Of a DNA stretch of 30,386 bases, positions 16,395 to 25,969 are shown piece by piece. Below the pieces are notes generated by a model. The model was not told where the DNA came from, made no database searches, and was given only the letters and a program-made list of their open reading frames with translations. This DNA is from Sulfitobacter sp. (GTDB lineage Bacteria > Pseudomonadota > Alphaproteobacteria > Rhodobacterales > Rhodobacteraceae). Made by a program: the position numbers and the translations under genes. Where the stretch lies: the NCBI GenBank assembly GCA_024636405.1, contig JAGXHC010000071.1, positions 1-30,386 on the forward strand, in the 5' to 3' direction. Position 1 is the first letter of the stretch. The number at the start of each line of letters is the position of its first letter.

Positions 16395-16426
16395 ACCGGT
16401 AAAGGCATCGGTAAATTTACGCGTAT

Positions 16427-16470
16427 CGGCCCGGCACCCTGCGACAGGTGGCGGGCCGTTTGCGTTTTCT
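16427..16470 (+). terminator. Intrinsic terminator between the lysine-rich gene and convergent uvrA
   Basis: cggcccggcacc ... ggtggcgggccg form a 12-bp stem with one mismatch, extended by ctg/cag over a cga loop (16427-16458), followed by the T-rich tttgcgttttct. It lies 33 bases after the stop at 16394 and just beyond the uvrA stop, so it can serve the plus-strand gene and perhaps both. Confidence 0.75.
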
Positions 16471-16476
16471 GCCCAG

Positions 16477-19362
16477 CTACTCAGCCGCAACCTTGGTGCG
16501 TTTTTCAAGCATCGGTTTGAGGTATTTCCCGGTGTAACTTTCGGCAACCTCCGCCACTTGCTCTGGCGTACCGGTGGCCACAACCTGACCGCCGCCGTCG
16601 CCCCCTTCCGGGCCGATATCAATGATATGATCAGCAGTTTTCACCACATCAAGATTATGCTCGATGACGATAACCGAATTTCCCTGATCAACCAATTCGT
16701 GCAGCACTTCCAACAGCTTGCGAACGTCTTCGAAATGCAGGCCCGTCGTCGGCTCATCCAGAATATAAAGCGTGCGACCGGTGGACCTTTTGCTGAGTTC
16801 CTTGCTTAGCTTGACGCGCTGCGCCTCGCCGCCTGACAGGGTCGTGGCCTGCTGGCCCACCTTGATATAACCAAGACCGACCCGCATCAACGCGTCCATC
16901 TTCTCGCGGATCGACGGCACCGCAGCAAAAAACGTCTGTGCGTCCTCCACCGTCATATCAAGCACATCGGCAATGCTCTTGCCCTTGAACTTTATCTCAA
17001 GCGTTTCGCGGTTATAGCGCTTGCCCTTGCAGGTTTCACATTCGACGTAAACGTCCGGCAAGAAGTGCATTTCGATCTTGATCACGCCGTCGCCCTGACA
17101 CGCCTCGCACCGCCCGCCCTTTACGTTAAAGCTGAAGCGACCGGGTTTGTAGCCGCGCGCCTTGGACTCTGGCAGGCCTGCAAACCAGTCACGGATCGGG
17201 GTAAATGCGCCGGTATAGGTCGCGGGGTTGGAACGCGGCGTGCGTCCGATGGGGCGTTGATCAATGTCGATAACCTTATCAAGGTGTTCCAGCCCCTTGA
17301 TCGTTTCGCAGGGGGCGGGCGTCTGGCGCGCACCGTTGAGGTTCATTGATGCCGTCTTGAACAGCGTCTCGATCGTCAGGGTGGATTTGCCACCGCCTGA
17401 CACGCCGGTGACACAAACGAATTTGGCCAGCGGAAAATCCACCGTGATATTTTGCAGGTTGTTGCCGGTGGCCTTGACCACTTGCAGCTTTTTCTTGTTG
17501 CCCTTGCGCCGGGTGGCCGGCACCGGGATCTGGCGCACCCCTGTCAAATACTGACCGGTGATGGAATTGGGGTCTGCGGCGACCTGATCGGGCGTGCCGT
17601 GACTGACCACGCGCCCGCCGTGCACACCGGCACCGGGGCCGATATCAAACACATAGTCAGCTTCGCGGATCGCTTCTTCGTCATGTTCCACCACGATCAC
17701 GGTATTGCCCTGATCACGCAGGTTTTTCAGCGTCAGCAACAGCCGGTCATTGTCGCGCTGGTGCAGGCCGATGGACGGCTCGTCCAGCACATACAGAACA
17801 CCCGTCAAACCCGAGCCGATCTGAGAGGCCAGCCGAATGCGCTGGCTTTCGCCGCCACTTAATGTACCACTCGAACGTGCCAACGTAAGGTATTCTAATC
17901 CCACATTATTCAAGAATCCAAGCCGTTCGCGGATTTCTTTGAGGATGGCGCGCGCGATCTCATTCTTCTGCACTGTCAGATGTTCCGGCACGGATTGGCA
18001 CCACTCAAACGCCTCGCGGATCGACATCTGAACCACCTGACCTGCATGGAGCAATGACTGCGACTCACCGTCAGCGGAACCAATCTTGACCGCCAGTGCT
18101 TCGGGGCGCAGGCGGTAGCCGTCGCAGGTGCCGCAGGGCCGGTTGTTCTGATAACGCTCAAACTCTTCGCGGATCCAATTGCTGTCGGTCTCGCGGTAAC
18201 GACGTTCCATGTTGGGGATCACCCCCTCGAACACACGGGCCACCTCGTAGACGCGCCCGCCCTCATCATAGCGGAACTTGATTTCTTCCTTGCCGGAACC
18301 GCGCAGAAAAACCTCCTGCACCTTCGGGTCGAGGTCTTTCCACTTGGTGTTCTGGTTAAAGCCGTAATGTTTGGCGATGGCTTCGATGGTTTGCTTGAAA
18401 TAAGGGGATTTCCCCTTGCGCCAGGGCGCCAGCGCGCCGTCGTAGATCTTTAGGTTTTGATCCGGCACCACAAGGCGTTCGTCAAAGAACAGCTCGACCC
18501 CCAGACCGTCGCAGGACGGGCATGCCCCGAACGGCGCGTTAAACGAAAACAGGCGCGGTTCAATCTCCGGGATGGTGAAGCCACTGACAGGGCAGGCAAA
18601 TTTTTCGCTAAAGGTATGGCGCTCCGGCTCGCCTTCATTTGGGGCGGTCTCAAGTATTGCGATGCCATCGGCAAGATCCAGCGCTGTGCGCAGGGAATCC
18701 GCCAGCCGCGTTTCCAGCCCTTCGCGCACCACGATCCGGTCCACGACAACATCAATGTCATGGCGAAATTTCTTGTCCAGCGTCGGCGGCTCGTCCAGAT
18801 CGTAGAATTCCCCGTTGACCTTGACCCGCTGAAAGCCGGTTTTGCGAAGATCGATGAATTCCTTGCGGTATTCGCCTTTCCGGTCCCGCACGATGGGGGC
18901 AAGCAGATAGGCGCGCGTGCCCTCCTCCATCGTCATGATGCGGTCGACCATGTCCTGCACCTGCTGCGCCTCAATCGGCTTGCCGGTAGCAGGGGAATAA
19001 GGCGTGCCGACGCGGGCGAACAGCAAGCGCATGTAATCGTAGATTTCCGTCACCGTTCCAACGGTCGAGCGGGGGTTCTTGGACGTGGTCTTTTGTTCAA
19101 TGGAGATCGCAGGCGACAGGCCCGAAATGTGATCCACATCGGGTTTTTGCATCATGTCGAGAAACTGGCGCGCATAGGCGGACAGCGATTCCACGTATCT
19201 ACGCTGGCCTTCGGCATAAATTGTGTCAAAAGCGAGTGAAGATTTGCCCGACCCGGACAATCCGGTGATTACCACAAGTTGGTCGCGCGGAATGTCCACG
19301 TCGATGTTCTTGAGATTATGCTCGCGCGCGCCGCGCACCTCGATATTTTTAAGCTCAGCCAT
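16477..19362 (-). CDS. uvrA: Excinuclease ABC subunit A
   Basis: DNA-damage recognition ATPase of nucleotide excision repair, 961 residues. Two ABC modules are visible: first Walker [10 protein letters not shown] (34-42), its signature [13 protein letters not shown] and Walker [14 protein letters not shown]; second Walker [10 protein letters not shown] (653-661), signature [14 protein letters not shown] and Walker [13 protein letters not shown]. The second zinc module (CEACQGDG ... [10 protein letters not shown]) is intact; the first reads CPVS ... CPSC (C257, S260, C281, C284), so one Cys ligand is Ser. Length and architecture are normal. A LexA-type box 64 bases upstream implies SOS control. 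The adjacent MFS gene upstream ends 82 bases before it. Confidence 0.98.
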   Translation of the reverse strand: MAELKNIEVRGAREHNLKNIDVDIPRDQLVVITGLSGSGKSSLAFDTIYAEGQRRYVESLSAYARQFLDMMQKPDVDHISGLSPAISIEQKTTSKNPRSTVGTVTEIYDYMRLLFARVGTPYSPATGKPIEAQQVQDMVDRIMTMEEGTRAYLLAPIVRDRKGEYRKEFIDLRKTGFQRVKVNGEFYDLDEPPTLDKKFRHDIDVVVDRIVVREGLETRLADSLRTALDLADGIAILETAPNEGEPERHTFSEKFACPVSGFTIPEIEPRLFSFNAPFGACPSCDGLGVELFFDERLVVPDQNLKIYDGALAPWRKGKSPYFKQTIEAIAKHYGFNQNTKWKDLDPKVQEVFLRGSGKEEIKFRYDEGGRVYEVARVFEGVIPNMERRYRETDSNWIREEFERYQNNRPCGTCDGYRLRPEALAVKIGSADGESQSLLHAGQVVQMSIREAFEWCQSVPEHLTVQKNEIARAILKEIRERLGFLNNVGLEYLTLARSSGTLSGGESQRIRLASQIGSGLTGVLYVLDEPSIGLHQRDNDRLLLTLKNLRDQGNTVIVVEHDEEAIREADYVFDIGPGAGVHGGRVVSHGTPDQVAADPNSITGQYLTGVRQIPVPATRRKGNKKKLQVVKATGNNLQNITVDFPLAKFVCVTGVSGGGKSTLTIETLFKTASMNLNGARQTPAPCETIKGLEHLDKVIDIDQRPIGRTPRSNPATYTGAFTPIRDWFAGLPESKARGYKPGRFSFNVKGGRCEACQGDGVIKIEMHFLPDVYVECETCKGKRYNRETLEIKFKGKSIADVLDMTVEDAQTFFAAVPSIREKMDALMRVGLGYIKVGQQATTLSGGEAQRVKLSKELSKRSTGRTLYILDEPTTGLHFEDVRKLLEVLHELVDQGNSVIVIEHNLDVVKTADHIIDIGPEGGDGGGQVVATGTPEQVAEVAESYTGKYLKPMLEKRTKVAAE

Positions 19363-19404
19363 CCGGCACCCCCATTAACGGTTTCTACATAGGGTGCGGG
19401 GGCG

Positions 19405-19440
19405 GATTCTCCAATGGCAATTTGAGAACACAAGCGGAAC
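19405..19440 (-). promoter_or_regulatory. LexA (SOS) box and candidate promoter of uvrA
   Basis: On the minus strand GTTC-CGCTTGT-GTTC (plus-strand 19426-19440) is a perfect match to the alphaproteobacterial LexA box GTTC-N7-GTTC. It overlaps a possible -35 TTGTGT (19428-19433) that stands 17 bases from AGAATC (19405-19410), so bound LexA would block the promoter. The site lies between the MFS stop and the uvrA ATG. Confidence 0.8.
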
Positions 19441-19444
19441 ATGG

Positions 19445-20602
19445 CTAGGCTTTTCGCAGTATCCCAAGCACAACATGCGCCACCAGTCCCAGAGCAAAGG
19501 CAATTCCCGCCAAGAGGGGCAGCGCACCATAACCGATCGCGGCCAGTGCGACAGCCATGACCGGAGTGCCAAGCGTGTTGCCCAGATTGCCCATCTGGGC
19601 AATGGCCCCATTGGCGCGCGCCTGTGCGTCAGGGGTCTGGTTCAGCTGCGGCACGGCGGCAAAGCTGGCCCCTTGCACCAGCCCCATCGCCCCGGCAAGG
19701 CACAGGCATGCCAGCGCCGCACCCGGCACCAGCCAAAGCCACACCATGCAAAGCGCGCTTCCCGCAAAGCCAAGTTCAATCACCCGCACCGCCGGAATGG
19801 TGCGTTGCAACGCCACGCCCAAGGTCATGGACACGATGATGCTGGTTATCGGCATTGCCCCGATGATCAGCCCCCGCAGAGCCGGATCAAGATAGGGCGG
19901 CAAAACAGTCAGGATTGACACAAAGCTGAACGTATAAAACAGCCATCCCGCCGCCGGGGCGCTGATATAGGGCGAGCGGTAGATAACCCCGTGGTCGCGC
20001 ACCATGCGCCCCAGTGAAAACGCAGCCAGAGCCGCCTCCAGCGGCAGAGCGCGCAGGCGCGAGGACAGATAGAGCGCGAACACTGCCATATAAACGGCAT
20101 GCGCGGCAAACAGCACCGGCACCCCAAAAGACAGCGCCAACGGCCGCCCTGCCCAAGCGAGCACCGCAAAAGCCACGGCAAAGAATGTGCCCCACAGCGT
20201 CAGCGCCAGCCCCCGGTGGCGCGGCGCGCTGAGTTGCGCAATCAGCGTCGGCGCCGCAACCACAATGGCAAGATGCGAGACCCCCTCGATCACCCGGCTG
20301 ACCAGCATCAAGGAGAGGGGTGGGACCAGGGCTTGCACCGCAGACACGGCCGCCCCGATCCACAAGGCCCAAAGCAGCGCACGGCGATACCGGATACGCG
20401 CCACCAAAAGCCCCGCCGCAACACCAAACAGGATGCCGACGAAGCCCACCAACGACACGACAAACCCCAGCGCCGCACCCGCATCCGGATAAAGTGTCGG
20501 CAACAGATCGAAAATGACGCTGATCTTGCCGTATTGCGCAGCCGCGCCCAGCCCGGCACCCCACAGCGCAAGGATCAGCGGCAGGTCGGTCTTTTGTTCC
20601 AT
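19445..20602 (-). CDS. MFS transporter
   Basis: A 385-residue integral membrane protein with roughly a dozen hydrophobic segments in two halves, starting MEQKTDLPLILALWGAGLGAA. Loops such as RIRYRRALLW between helices 2 and 3 and SRVIEGVSHLAIVVAAPTLIA in the N-terminal half fit the major facilitator superfamily. Substrate cannot be inferred. Its ATG abuts the TGA of the methyltransferase gene with no space between, so the two are probably co-transcribed and translationally coupled; no strong ribosome site is seen. uvrA follows downstream but has its own regulated promoter. Confidence 0.88.
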   Translation of the reverse strand: MEQKTDLPLILALWGAGLGAAAQYGKISVIFDLLPTLYPDAGAALGFVVSLVGFVGILFGVAAGLLVARIRYRRALLWALWIGAAVSAVQALVPPLSLMLVSRVIEGVSHLAIVVAAPTLIAQLSAPRHRGLALTLWGTFFAVAFAVLAWAGRPLALSFGVPVLFAAHAVYMAVFALYLSSRLRALPLEAALAAFSLGRMVRDHGVIYRSPYISAPAAGWLFYTFSFVSILTVLPPYLDPALRGLIIGAMPITSIIVSMTLGVALQRTIPAVRVIELGFAGSALCMVWLWLVPGAALACLCLAGAMGLVQGASFAAVPQLNQTPDAQARANGAIAQMGNLGNTLGTPVMAVALAAIGYGALPLLAGIAFALGLVAHVVLGILRKA

Positions 20603-21163
20603 TCAGGTTTTCTGCGCCATGGCCCAGGCACAGATCGGCATCTTGGGATCGTTTTCGATGTCGTCGATGCCTTTGTGGTAATCCGGTGGCCAGTTTTCTT
20701 CCATGTTGCGCAAGGCCACATGGCGGTTGCCCCATTGCTTTGCCCGGATGGAATCTTCGGCAAAGCCACCTTCGATCAACAGGTTTTTCAGGCCGCGCGC
20801 GGACCAGCGGGAATTATCCATCGGGGCGGCGTGAAACGGAATATAGAACGGCACGGCGACCCAAAAATATCCGCCCGTACGCAGCATCCGGTGCACGTTG
20901 CGCGTGGCGGCATAAGGCCGATCAAGGTGTTCCCAAACTTGATTGGCAAGGATCAGATCGAACTGGCGCACAGTGCCGGAAGGGTCCGTGAACGGGCCTG
21001 CACAGACATCATAATCCGGAAAGCGGAACTGTTCATAGCTTTTAAAATCGAACATCCGGCCCCATTTGCCGGAAATTTCCGCCGCTTCCAGCCCTTCGGG
21101 GCCAAGTGCGCGGATCATCCGGCGGCTGGCCGGCTGCATGACGACACGGTTCAGGCTGACCAC
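20603..21163 (-). CDS. Class I SAM-dependent methyltransferase-like protein
   Basis: A 186-residue protein with the later motifs of a class I methyltransferase (type 11): FDLILANQVWEHL (motif II/post-I region), a helix HRMLRTGGYFWVAVPF (motif III), then SARGLKNLLIEGGF. The usual glycine-rich motif I is not recognisable; the equivalent position reads LEAAEISGKWGRMFDF. Substrate unknown. The start is uncertain: GTG at 21163 gives the length used here, ATG at 21139 is the alternative; an in-frame stop lies a few codons upstream of the GTG. It abuts the MFS gene downstream, suggesting that the two act together, perhaps modification and export of a small molecule (inference only). Confidence 0.8.
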   Translation of the reverse strand: MVSLNRVVMQPASRRMIRALGPEGLEAAEISGKWGRMFDFKSYEQFRFPDYDVCAGPFTDPSGTVRQFDLILANQVWEHLDRPYAATRNVHRMLRTGGYFWVAVPFYIPFHAAPMDNSRWSARGLKNLLIEGGFAEDSIRAKQWGNRHVALRNMEENWPPDYHKGIDDIENDPKMPICAWAMAQKT

Positions 21164-21196
21164 GGGGCGGTAATTCCTTCAGCAACTTTGTGCCCA

Positions 21197-21225
21197 CTAA
21201 AAGGAGCAGCACCCGAAGATGTCAA
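21197..21225 (-). promoter_or_regulatory. Candidate promoter for the methyltransferase-MFS pair
   Basis: On the minus strand TTGACA (21220-21225) is followed 17 bases later by TTTTAG (21197-21202). The -35 is exact and the -10 poor. It sits in the 228-base gap between lpdA and the methyltransferase gene, which otherwise contains nothing I recognise. Confidence 0.4.
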
Positions 21226-21391
21226 CCGTCCGGGCCGACCTGGTGCGCAACCGCGATGGCAAAGGGGCAAACCATTGAAGCTTGCCCTGGCTGTTCGGCC
21301 GCTCATGGTCGGCAACAGGCGCATCCGCCAACGGCTGACCCACCGGGCCGCCCTACCATCTTGCGTCCGTCCCTGAACCTGCCTCAGCACG

Positions 21392-22786
21392 CTACATGTG
21401 GATGACGCGACCATAAGCATCCAGCACGGATTCGTGCATCATTTCGCTCAGCGTGGGATGCGGGAAGACGGTGTTCATCAGATCTTCTTCGGTGGTCTCA
21501 AGCTGGCGGCCCACGACATAGCCCTGGATCAGTTCGGTCACTTCGGCGCCCACCATGTGCGCGCCCAAAAGCTCGCCTGTCTTGGCGTCGAAAACGGTCT
21601 TGATCATGCCTTCAGGCTCGCCCAGTGCGATGGCCTTGCCGTTACCGATAAACGGGAAACGCCCGACTTTAATGTCATATCCCAGTTCTTTGGCCTTGGC
21701 TTCGGTAAAGCCCACCGACGCCACTTGCGGATGGCAGTAGGTGCACCCGGCGATGCTTTCGGGTTTGATGGGGTGCGGATGGCCGCCCGCGATCAGTTCG
21801 GCCACCATGACGCCTTCGTGAGAGGCCTTATGCGCCAGCCAGGGAGCGCCCGCGATATCGCCAATGGCATAAAGCCCATCTACCCCGGTGCGGCAGTATT
21901 CATCCGTCACCACATGGGTGCGATCAATCTTGACGCCCAGATCCTCCAGCCCCAGATCCTCGACATTGCCGACGATACCGACGGCTGAAATCACCGTGTC
22001 AAAGTCGATTTTCTCAACCTTGCCGCCTGCTTCGATATGGGCGGTCACCTTGTCCTTGCCGCGATCAAGCTGTTTGACGATCGCCTTTTGCATGATCTTC
22101 ATGCCCTGCTTTTCAAACTGCTTTTTGGCGAACTTGCTGATCTCTTCGTCCTCGACGGGCAGGATGCGGTCCATGACCTCGACCACCGTCGTTTCAGCGC
22201 CCAATGTGTTGTAGAAGCTGGCGAATTCTATACCGATGGCACCTGATCCGATGACCAGCAGCTTTTTAGGCATATGCGGCGGTTGCAGCGCGTCCTTATA
22301 CATCCAGACCCGCTTGCCGTCCGCTTCCAGCCCCGGCAGGTTGCGCGCCCGCGCCCCGGTGGCCAGCACAATATCCTTTGCGGTCAGGTCTTCGGCACCT
22401 TTATCTGTCGTGACGGTTACCTTGCCTTTGCCGGTCAGTTTGGCCTCGCCCATGAAGACGTTGATCTTGTTCTTTTTCATCAGGTGGCCGATGCCGCTGA
22501 CCAGTTGTCCTGCCACCTTGCGCGACCGTTTTACCACAGCGTCCAGATCATAGCCGATCTTGTCGGCCTTCAGGCCAAATTCGGATGCGCGGTGCATAAG
22601 ATGATAAACTTCGGCAGAGCGCAGCAACGCCTTTGTCGGGATACACCCCCAGTTGAGACAGATCCCGCCCAGGTGTTCACGCTCCACGATGGCGACATTC
22701 AAACCAAGCTGCGCACCACGTATCGCGGCGACGTAGCCACCGGGCCCCGCACCGATCACGATCAGATCAAAGGATTTTGCAGCCAT
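21392..22786 (-). CDS. lpdA: Dihydrolipoyl dehydrogenase (E3)
   Basis: FAD disulphide oxidoreductase of 464 residues that reoxidises lipoyl groups of the 2-oxoacid dehydrogenase complexes and the glycine cleavage system, passing electrons to NAD. The FAD motif GAGPGG is at 12-17, the redox pair is C43/C48 in GGICLNWGCIPTK, the NAD motif is GSGAIGIEFASFYN, the second FAD motif is GLYAIGDIAGAPWLAHKA, and the active-site His443-Glu448 lie in HPTLSEMMHE. No E1 or E2 genes adjoin it, so it is a free-standing E3. GAGG precedes the ATG. A 20-base palindrome lies 30 bases upstream and may be an operator. Confidence 0.96.
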   Translation of the reverse strand: MAAKSFDLIVIGAGPGGYVAAIRGAQLGLNVAIVEREHLGGICLNWGCIPTKALLRSAEVYHLMHRASEFGLKADKIGYDLDAVVKRSRKVAGQLVSGIGHLMKKNKINVFMGEAKLTGKGKVTVTTDKGAEDLTAKDIVLATGARARNLPGLEADGKRVWMYKDALQPPHMPKKLLVIGSGAIGIEFASFYNTLGAETTVVEVMDRILPVEDEEISKFAKKQFEKQGMKIMQKAIVKQLDRGKDKVTAHIEAGGKVEKIDFDTVISAVGIVGNVEDLGLEDLGVKIDRTHVVTDEYCRTGVDGLYAIGDIAGAPWLAHKASHEGVMVAELIAGGHPHPIKPESIAGCTYCHPQVASVGFTEAKAKELGYDIKVGRFPFIGNGKAIALGEPEGMIKTVFDAKTGELLGAHMVGAEVTELIQGYVVGRQLETTEEDLMNTVFPHPTLSEMMHESVLDAYGRVIHM

Positions 22787-22815
22787 GACAGGGACCTCGC
22801 TTGCTTACCATGCAG

Positions 22816-22835
22816 ATAGTTTACCGTTAAACTAT
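22816..22835. promoter_or_regulatory. 20-bp palindrome upstream of lpdA
   Basis: atagttta-ccgt-taaactat: perfect 8-bp arms around a CG-centred core, in the 83-base gap between the DUF924 stop and the lpdA ATG. The even, CG-centred dyad resembles operators of one-component repressors; the regulator is unknown. Confidence 0.55.
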
Positions 22836-22869
22836 GCGCCTTGGCATCACAACACAGAGAATCCCGCGA

Positions 22870-23457
22870 TTATGCCGCGAGCTGGCTTTGCCGCATTTTG
22901 CGCAGTGTTTGCGCATAGGCCCCCGCCTCAAGGTAGGCTTTTTCCGCCGCTGTGCTGTTGCGGCCCAGGGCTGCGTTGCGATACGGAAAGCGCCCGAACT
23001 GGCGGATGACATCACGGTGTGCGCGGGCATGCAGGATATTGTTTTCGCGGGTTTCGGGCATGCGTTCACAAATAAGCCGCACGCAGCGGTCCTGATCACA
23101 CAGGTTTTCGGAATGCATCAGCGGCAGATAGAAAAACTGCCGCGCAGGTTCATCAATCCGCAGGTCCCACCCCTTGTCGATGGCGGACTTCGACGCCGCG
23201 AGGGCGATTTTGTCACTGGCAAATGCCTTGCCGGTGTCGCGAAACATATTGCGTGAGAATTGATCGGTCAGCACGATATAGGCAAGCGCGCCGGAAGGAT
23301 ACGTCAGCCAAAGCGAGAATTTGCCTTTGCAGGCCTCCTGCCAACTGGCTTCAAAGGTGTCCCGAATGGTGGCGTCCAGCGCCGCTTCGGATTTGTACCA
23401 TCCGGATGGGCCGATATCGTCCAGCCAAAACTCAAGAACATCTTCAGGGCGTACCAT
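22870..23457 (-). CDS. DUF924 family protein
   Basis: A 195-residue cytoplasmic protein of the DUF924 family (TPR-like all-alpha fold), recognised by VLEFWLDDIGPSGWY at the N-terminus, VLTDQFSRNMFRDT, FFYLPLMHSE and FGRFPYRNAALGRNSTAAEKAYL. The molecular function of the family is not known to me. AGGAG stands 8 bases before the ATG. It lies upstream of lpdA on the same strand; the palindrome between them suggests that lpdA can be controlled separately. Confidence 0.92.
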   Translation of the reverse strand: MVRPEDVLEFWLDDIGPSGWYKSEAALDATIRDTFEASWQEACKGKFSLWLTYPSGALAYIVLTDQFSRNMFRDTGKAFASDKIALAASKSAIDKGWDLRIDEPARQFFYLPLMHSENLCDQDRCVRLICERMPETRENNILHARAHRDVIRQFGRFPYRNAALGRNSTAAEKAYLEAGAYAQTLRKMRQSQLAA

Positions 23458-23563
23458 GTCACCAACTCCTATATCGAAAAAGGCTCACGTCTTCAGAGGT
23501 TAAGGACAATTGAAACACATTGCCCAGTCACGTTTTGCAACAACAGCGACATTGTTAACGCTA

Positions 23564-24823
23564 TCATTTGACGTTTTCCGTCTCCTGCTCCGCATCAATC
23601 ACATATTCCTGTGCAATTTCCATCGCAACAGCGGTCGCGGAAGAGTTCATCGGCACGAAGTTGCCGGTTTCATCCACCGGCACCGCCGCGCGCTGTGTCG
23701 ATCGGTAGGCGGCATAGAAGGCCAGCACGACAAAAAGCACGCCGGTGAACAGATAAAACCCGCCCGGTCCCAGCGCGGTGCCCATCAGCCAACCCGTGAT
23801 GATCGGCCCAAGAATAGCGCCCAAGCCGTTGATAAATATCAATCCACCCGATGCAGCCGCCATATCTTCATGCTGCAGAAAGTCATTGGTATGGGCGATC
23901 AGCAAGGAATAGAGCGGGTTCGACATTCCGCCCACGATAAAGGCTGAACACAACAGGATCGGAAAGACATGACCCATCATCATGCCAAGCAGCGACCCAC
24001 CCGCCCCGATCACCGAAATGATGATGACCAGGGTGCGGCGATCCATCCGATCCGAGATCCAGCCGATGGGGTATTGCAAGATCACGGAACCAACAAAGAA
24101 AGTCGCGACAAACATGGAAATCTGCGCCACGGAAAGGCCCGCTTCGGCACCATAAACCGAGGCCATGCCAAATTGCGCCGAGAACACGCCCCCCAGCAGG
24201 AACATCCCAACACAACCCAAGGGCGAAAAATTAAGCAGCTGCCGCAGTGACATCGGTTTGGTCGTGTCAAAGGCAGGTGTCGGGCTGATTGACAAAAGGA
24301 TCGGCGTTACCGCCAGCGATACCAGCACCGATGGGATGACAAAAAGCACAAAACCCGACGGGTCCGCCGTCAGCAGCAGCGCCTGTGCTATCACGATGCC
24401 CAGCGTCTGCACGATCATGTACAGCGACAGTGCCTGACCCCGGTTTTCATTCGTGGCCGCGTTGTTGAGCCAGCTTTCCGCCGTGACATAGACCGCTGAA
24501 AAGCAGAACCCGATCAGCACCCGGCCCAGGGTCCAGACCGCGATATTGGGAAACGTGGGATAGATGATCATCACAGCCGAGATCATCGATGCCAGTGCCG
24601 CAAAGACCCGCACATGACCAACCCGCTTGATCATCCCCGGTGCCATGCGCGACCCGCCCAGAAAGCCCACGAAATAGGCAGACATGCCGATGGACATCTC
24701 AAACGTGGAGAATTGTTCAATGCCGCCCCGGATACCCAGCAGCGTGCCCTGCATGCCGTTGCCCACCATCAGCAGGCACATCCCCAGCAGCAGCGCCCAT
24801 GCGCCCGACAGTACCTGTAACAT
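23564..24823 (-). CDS. MFS transporter (YcaD-like)
   Basis: A 419-residue major facilitator protein with about 12 hydrophobic segments. Visible features: N-terminal GTLLGIRGGIEQFS, SAYFVGFLGGSRMAPGMIKRVGHVRVF (loop 2-3), AESWLNNAATNENRGQALS after helix 4, and GWISDRMDRRTLVI in the second half, a pattern typical of the YcaD subgroup. The C-terminus is a hydrophilic acidic tail of about 45 residues rich in Glu. Substrate unknown. AAAGGA precedes the ATG. It follows queA by 72 bases on the same strand and may share its transcript. Confidence 0.9.
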   Translation of the reverse strand: MLQVLSGAWALLLGMCLLMVGNGMQGTLLGIRGGIEQFSTFEMSIGMSAYFVGFLGGSRMAPGMIKRVGHVRVFAALASMISAVMIIYPTFPNIAVWTLGRVLIGFCFSAVYVTAESWLNNAATNENRGQALSLYMIVQTLGIVIAQALLLTADPSGFVLFVIPSVLVSLAVTPILLSISPTPAFDTTKPMSLRQLLNFSPLGCVGMFLLGGVFSAQFGMASVYGAEAGLSVAQISMFVATFFVGSVILQYPIGWISDRMDRRTLVIIISVIGAGGSLLGMMMGHVFPILLCSAFIVGGMSNPLYSLLIAHTNDFLQHEDMAAASGGLIFINGLGAILGPIITGWLMGTALGPGGFYLFTGVLFVVLAFYAAYRSTQRAAVPVDETGNFVPMNSSATAVAMEIAQEYVIDAEQETENVK

Positions 24824-24895
24824 TGTGCGAATCCTTTGATCTCAGGCCCCGTCCCTGAACCTTCCAATCGGCCAAGTCACCCCCCGGAGCGACAC

Positions 24896-25960
24896 TCAGT
24901 CGGGCATTTGCGCCTGCGGCAGCAGCAGCGACGCATCGCCGTAAGAAAAGAAGCGATATTCCGCCGCGATGGCATGGGCGTAGATGTCACGAATGCGCCT
25001 GCGCCCCATCAGCGCCGCGACCAGCATCATCAACGTGGATTTCGGCAGGTGGAAATTGGTCATAAGCGCATCGGTCACGCGAAAGTCAAATCCGGGCGTG
25101 ATGAAAATGTCAGTGTCGCCTTCCCAGGGCTGGATCGAACCGCCGCGCGCTGCGGTTTCGATCAAACGCAATGCTGTTGTGCCCACCGGGATCACGCGCC
25201 CACCAGCAGCGCGCGTCGCCGCGATCTCAGTTGCCGCCTGTGCGCTGACCTGACCCCATTCGGCGTGCATCTTGTGGTCTTTGATGTCGTCCACCTTGAC
25301 CGGCAGGAACGTGCCAGCACCGACATGCAGCGTGACATGCGAAAATTCCACGCCCCGCGCCGTCAGCGCATCCAGCAGCGGCTGGTCAAAATGCAGCGAT
25401 GCGGTGGGCGCAGCGACCGCGCCGGTCCGACGGGCGAACACCGTCTGGTAATCGGTCAGATCCTGCGCATCGGCCGCGCGCTTCGCAGCGATATAGGGCG
25501 GCAGCGGCATGGCGCCCGCCGCGTTCAGCGCTGCATCGAAATCATCGCCTGTGCAGTTGAACCGCAGATGTCCCTGCCCGTCTTCGACGCCATCCAGCGT
25601 CGCAGTCAGATCGGCGCTGAACACCACAACCTCGCCCTGCTTCAGCTTCCGCAGCGGCTTGATCAGTGCGGCCCATGTGCCGTCGCTGCGCGGTGTCAGA
25701 AGCGTCGCTTCAATGCGGGCCGCAACCGCGCCCTGCGCGCTGTTGCGGTGGCGCAAACCATTCAGCCGCGCGGGGATCACGCGGGTATCATTCAGCACCA
25801 GCCGATCACCGGGGCGCAGCCATTGGACCAGGTCCGTCACTCGCTGATCATGGATCTTGTCGCCTTGCGCCACCAGCAGACGCGCCGAAGACCGCGGCAC
25901 AGCAGGACGGGTGGCAATCAGCGCCTCTGGCAGGTCAAAATCAAAATCGCTCAGTTTCAT
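24896..25960 (-). CDS. queA: S-adenosylmethionine:tRNA ribosyltransferase-isomerase
   Basis: Builds the cyclopentene ring of queuosine by transferring and isomerising the ribosyl part of SAM onto preQ1 in the tRNA anticodon wobble position. The 354-residue protein starts [20 protein letters not shown] and carries the family motifs [40 protein letters not shown] [16 protein letters not shown], and [19 protein letters not shown]. Length equals the usual size (about 350). It starts 9 bases after the stop of the AsmA-like gene, so translation of the two is probably coupled. No tgt gene is in the window. Confidence 0.97.
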   Translation of the reverse strand: MKLSDFDFDLPEALIATRPAVPRSSARLLVAQGDKIHDQRVTDLVQWLRPGDRLVLNDTRVIPARLNGLRHRNSAQGAVAARIEATLLTPRSDGTWAALIKPLRKLKQGEVVVFSADLTATLDGVEDGQGHLRFNCTGDDFDAALNAAGAMPLPPYIAAKRAADAQDLTDYQTVFARRTGAVAAPTASLHFDQPLLDALTARGVEFSHVTLHVGAGTFLPVKVDDIKDHKMHAEWGQVSAQAATEIAATRAAGGRVIPVGTTALRLIETAARGGSIQPWEGDTDIFITPGFDFRVTDALMTNFHLPKSTLMMLVAALMGRRRIRDIYAHAIAAEYRFFSYGDASLLLPQAQMPD

Positions 25961-25969
25961 CAGCGCGCC

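Noticed and set aside
19887..20735. Minus-strand frame of 282 codons overlapping the first MFS and methyltransferase genes
   Set aside because: Cys/Arg/Gly-rich shadow of two genes with clear family motifs in another frame.
20099..21376. Plus-strand frame of 425 codons opposite the MFS and methyltransferase genes
   Set aside because: Spans two real antisense genes and a non-coding gap with no domain or ribosome site.
21151..21420. Small minus-strand frame in the lpdA-methyltransferase gap
   Set aside because: Overlaps the lpdA end and the methyltransferase start in another frame, with no ribosome site and a shadow-like composition.
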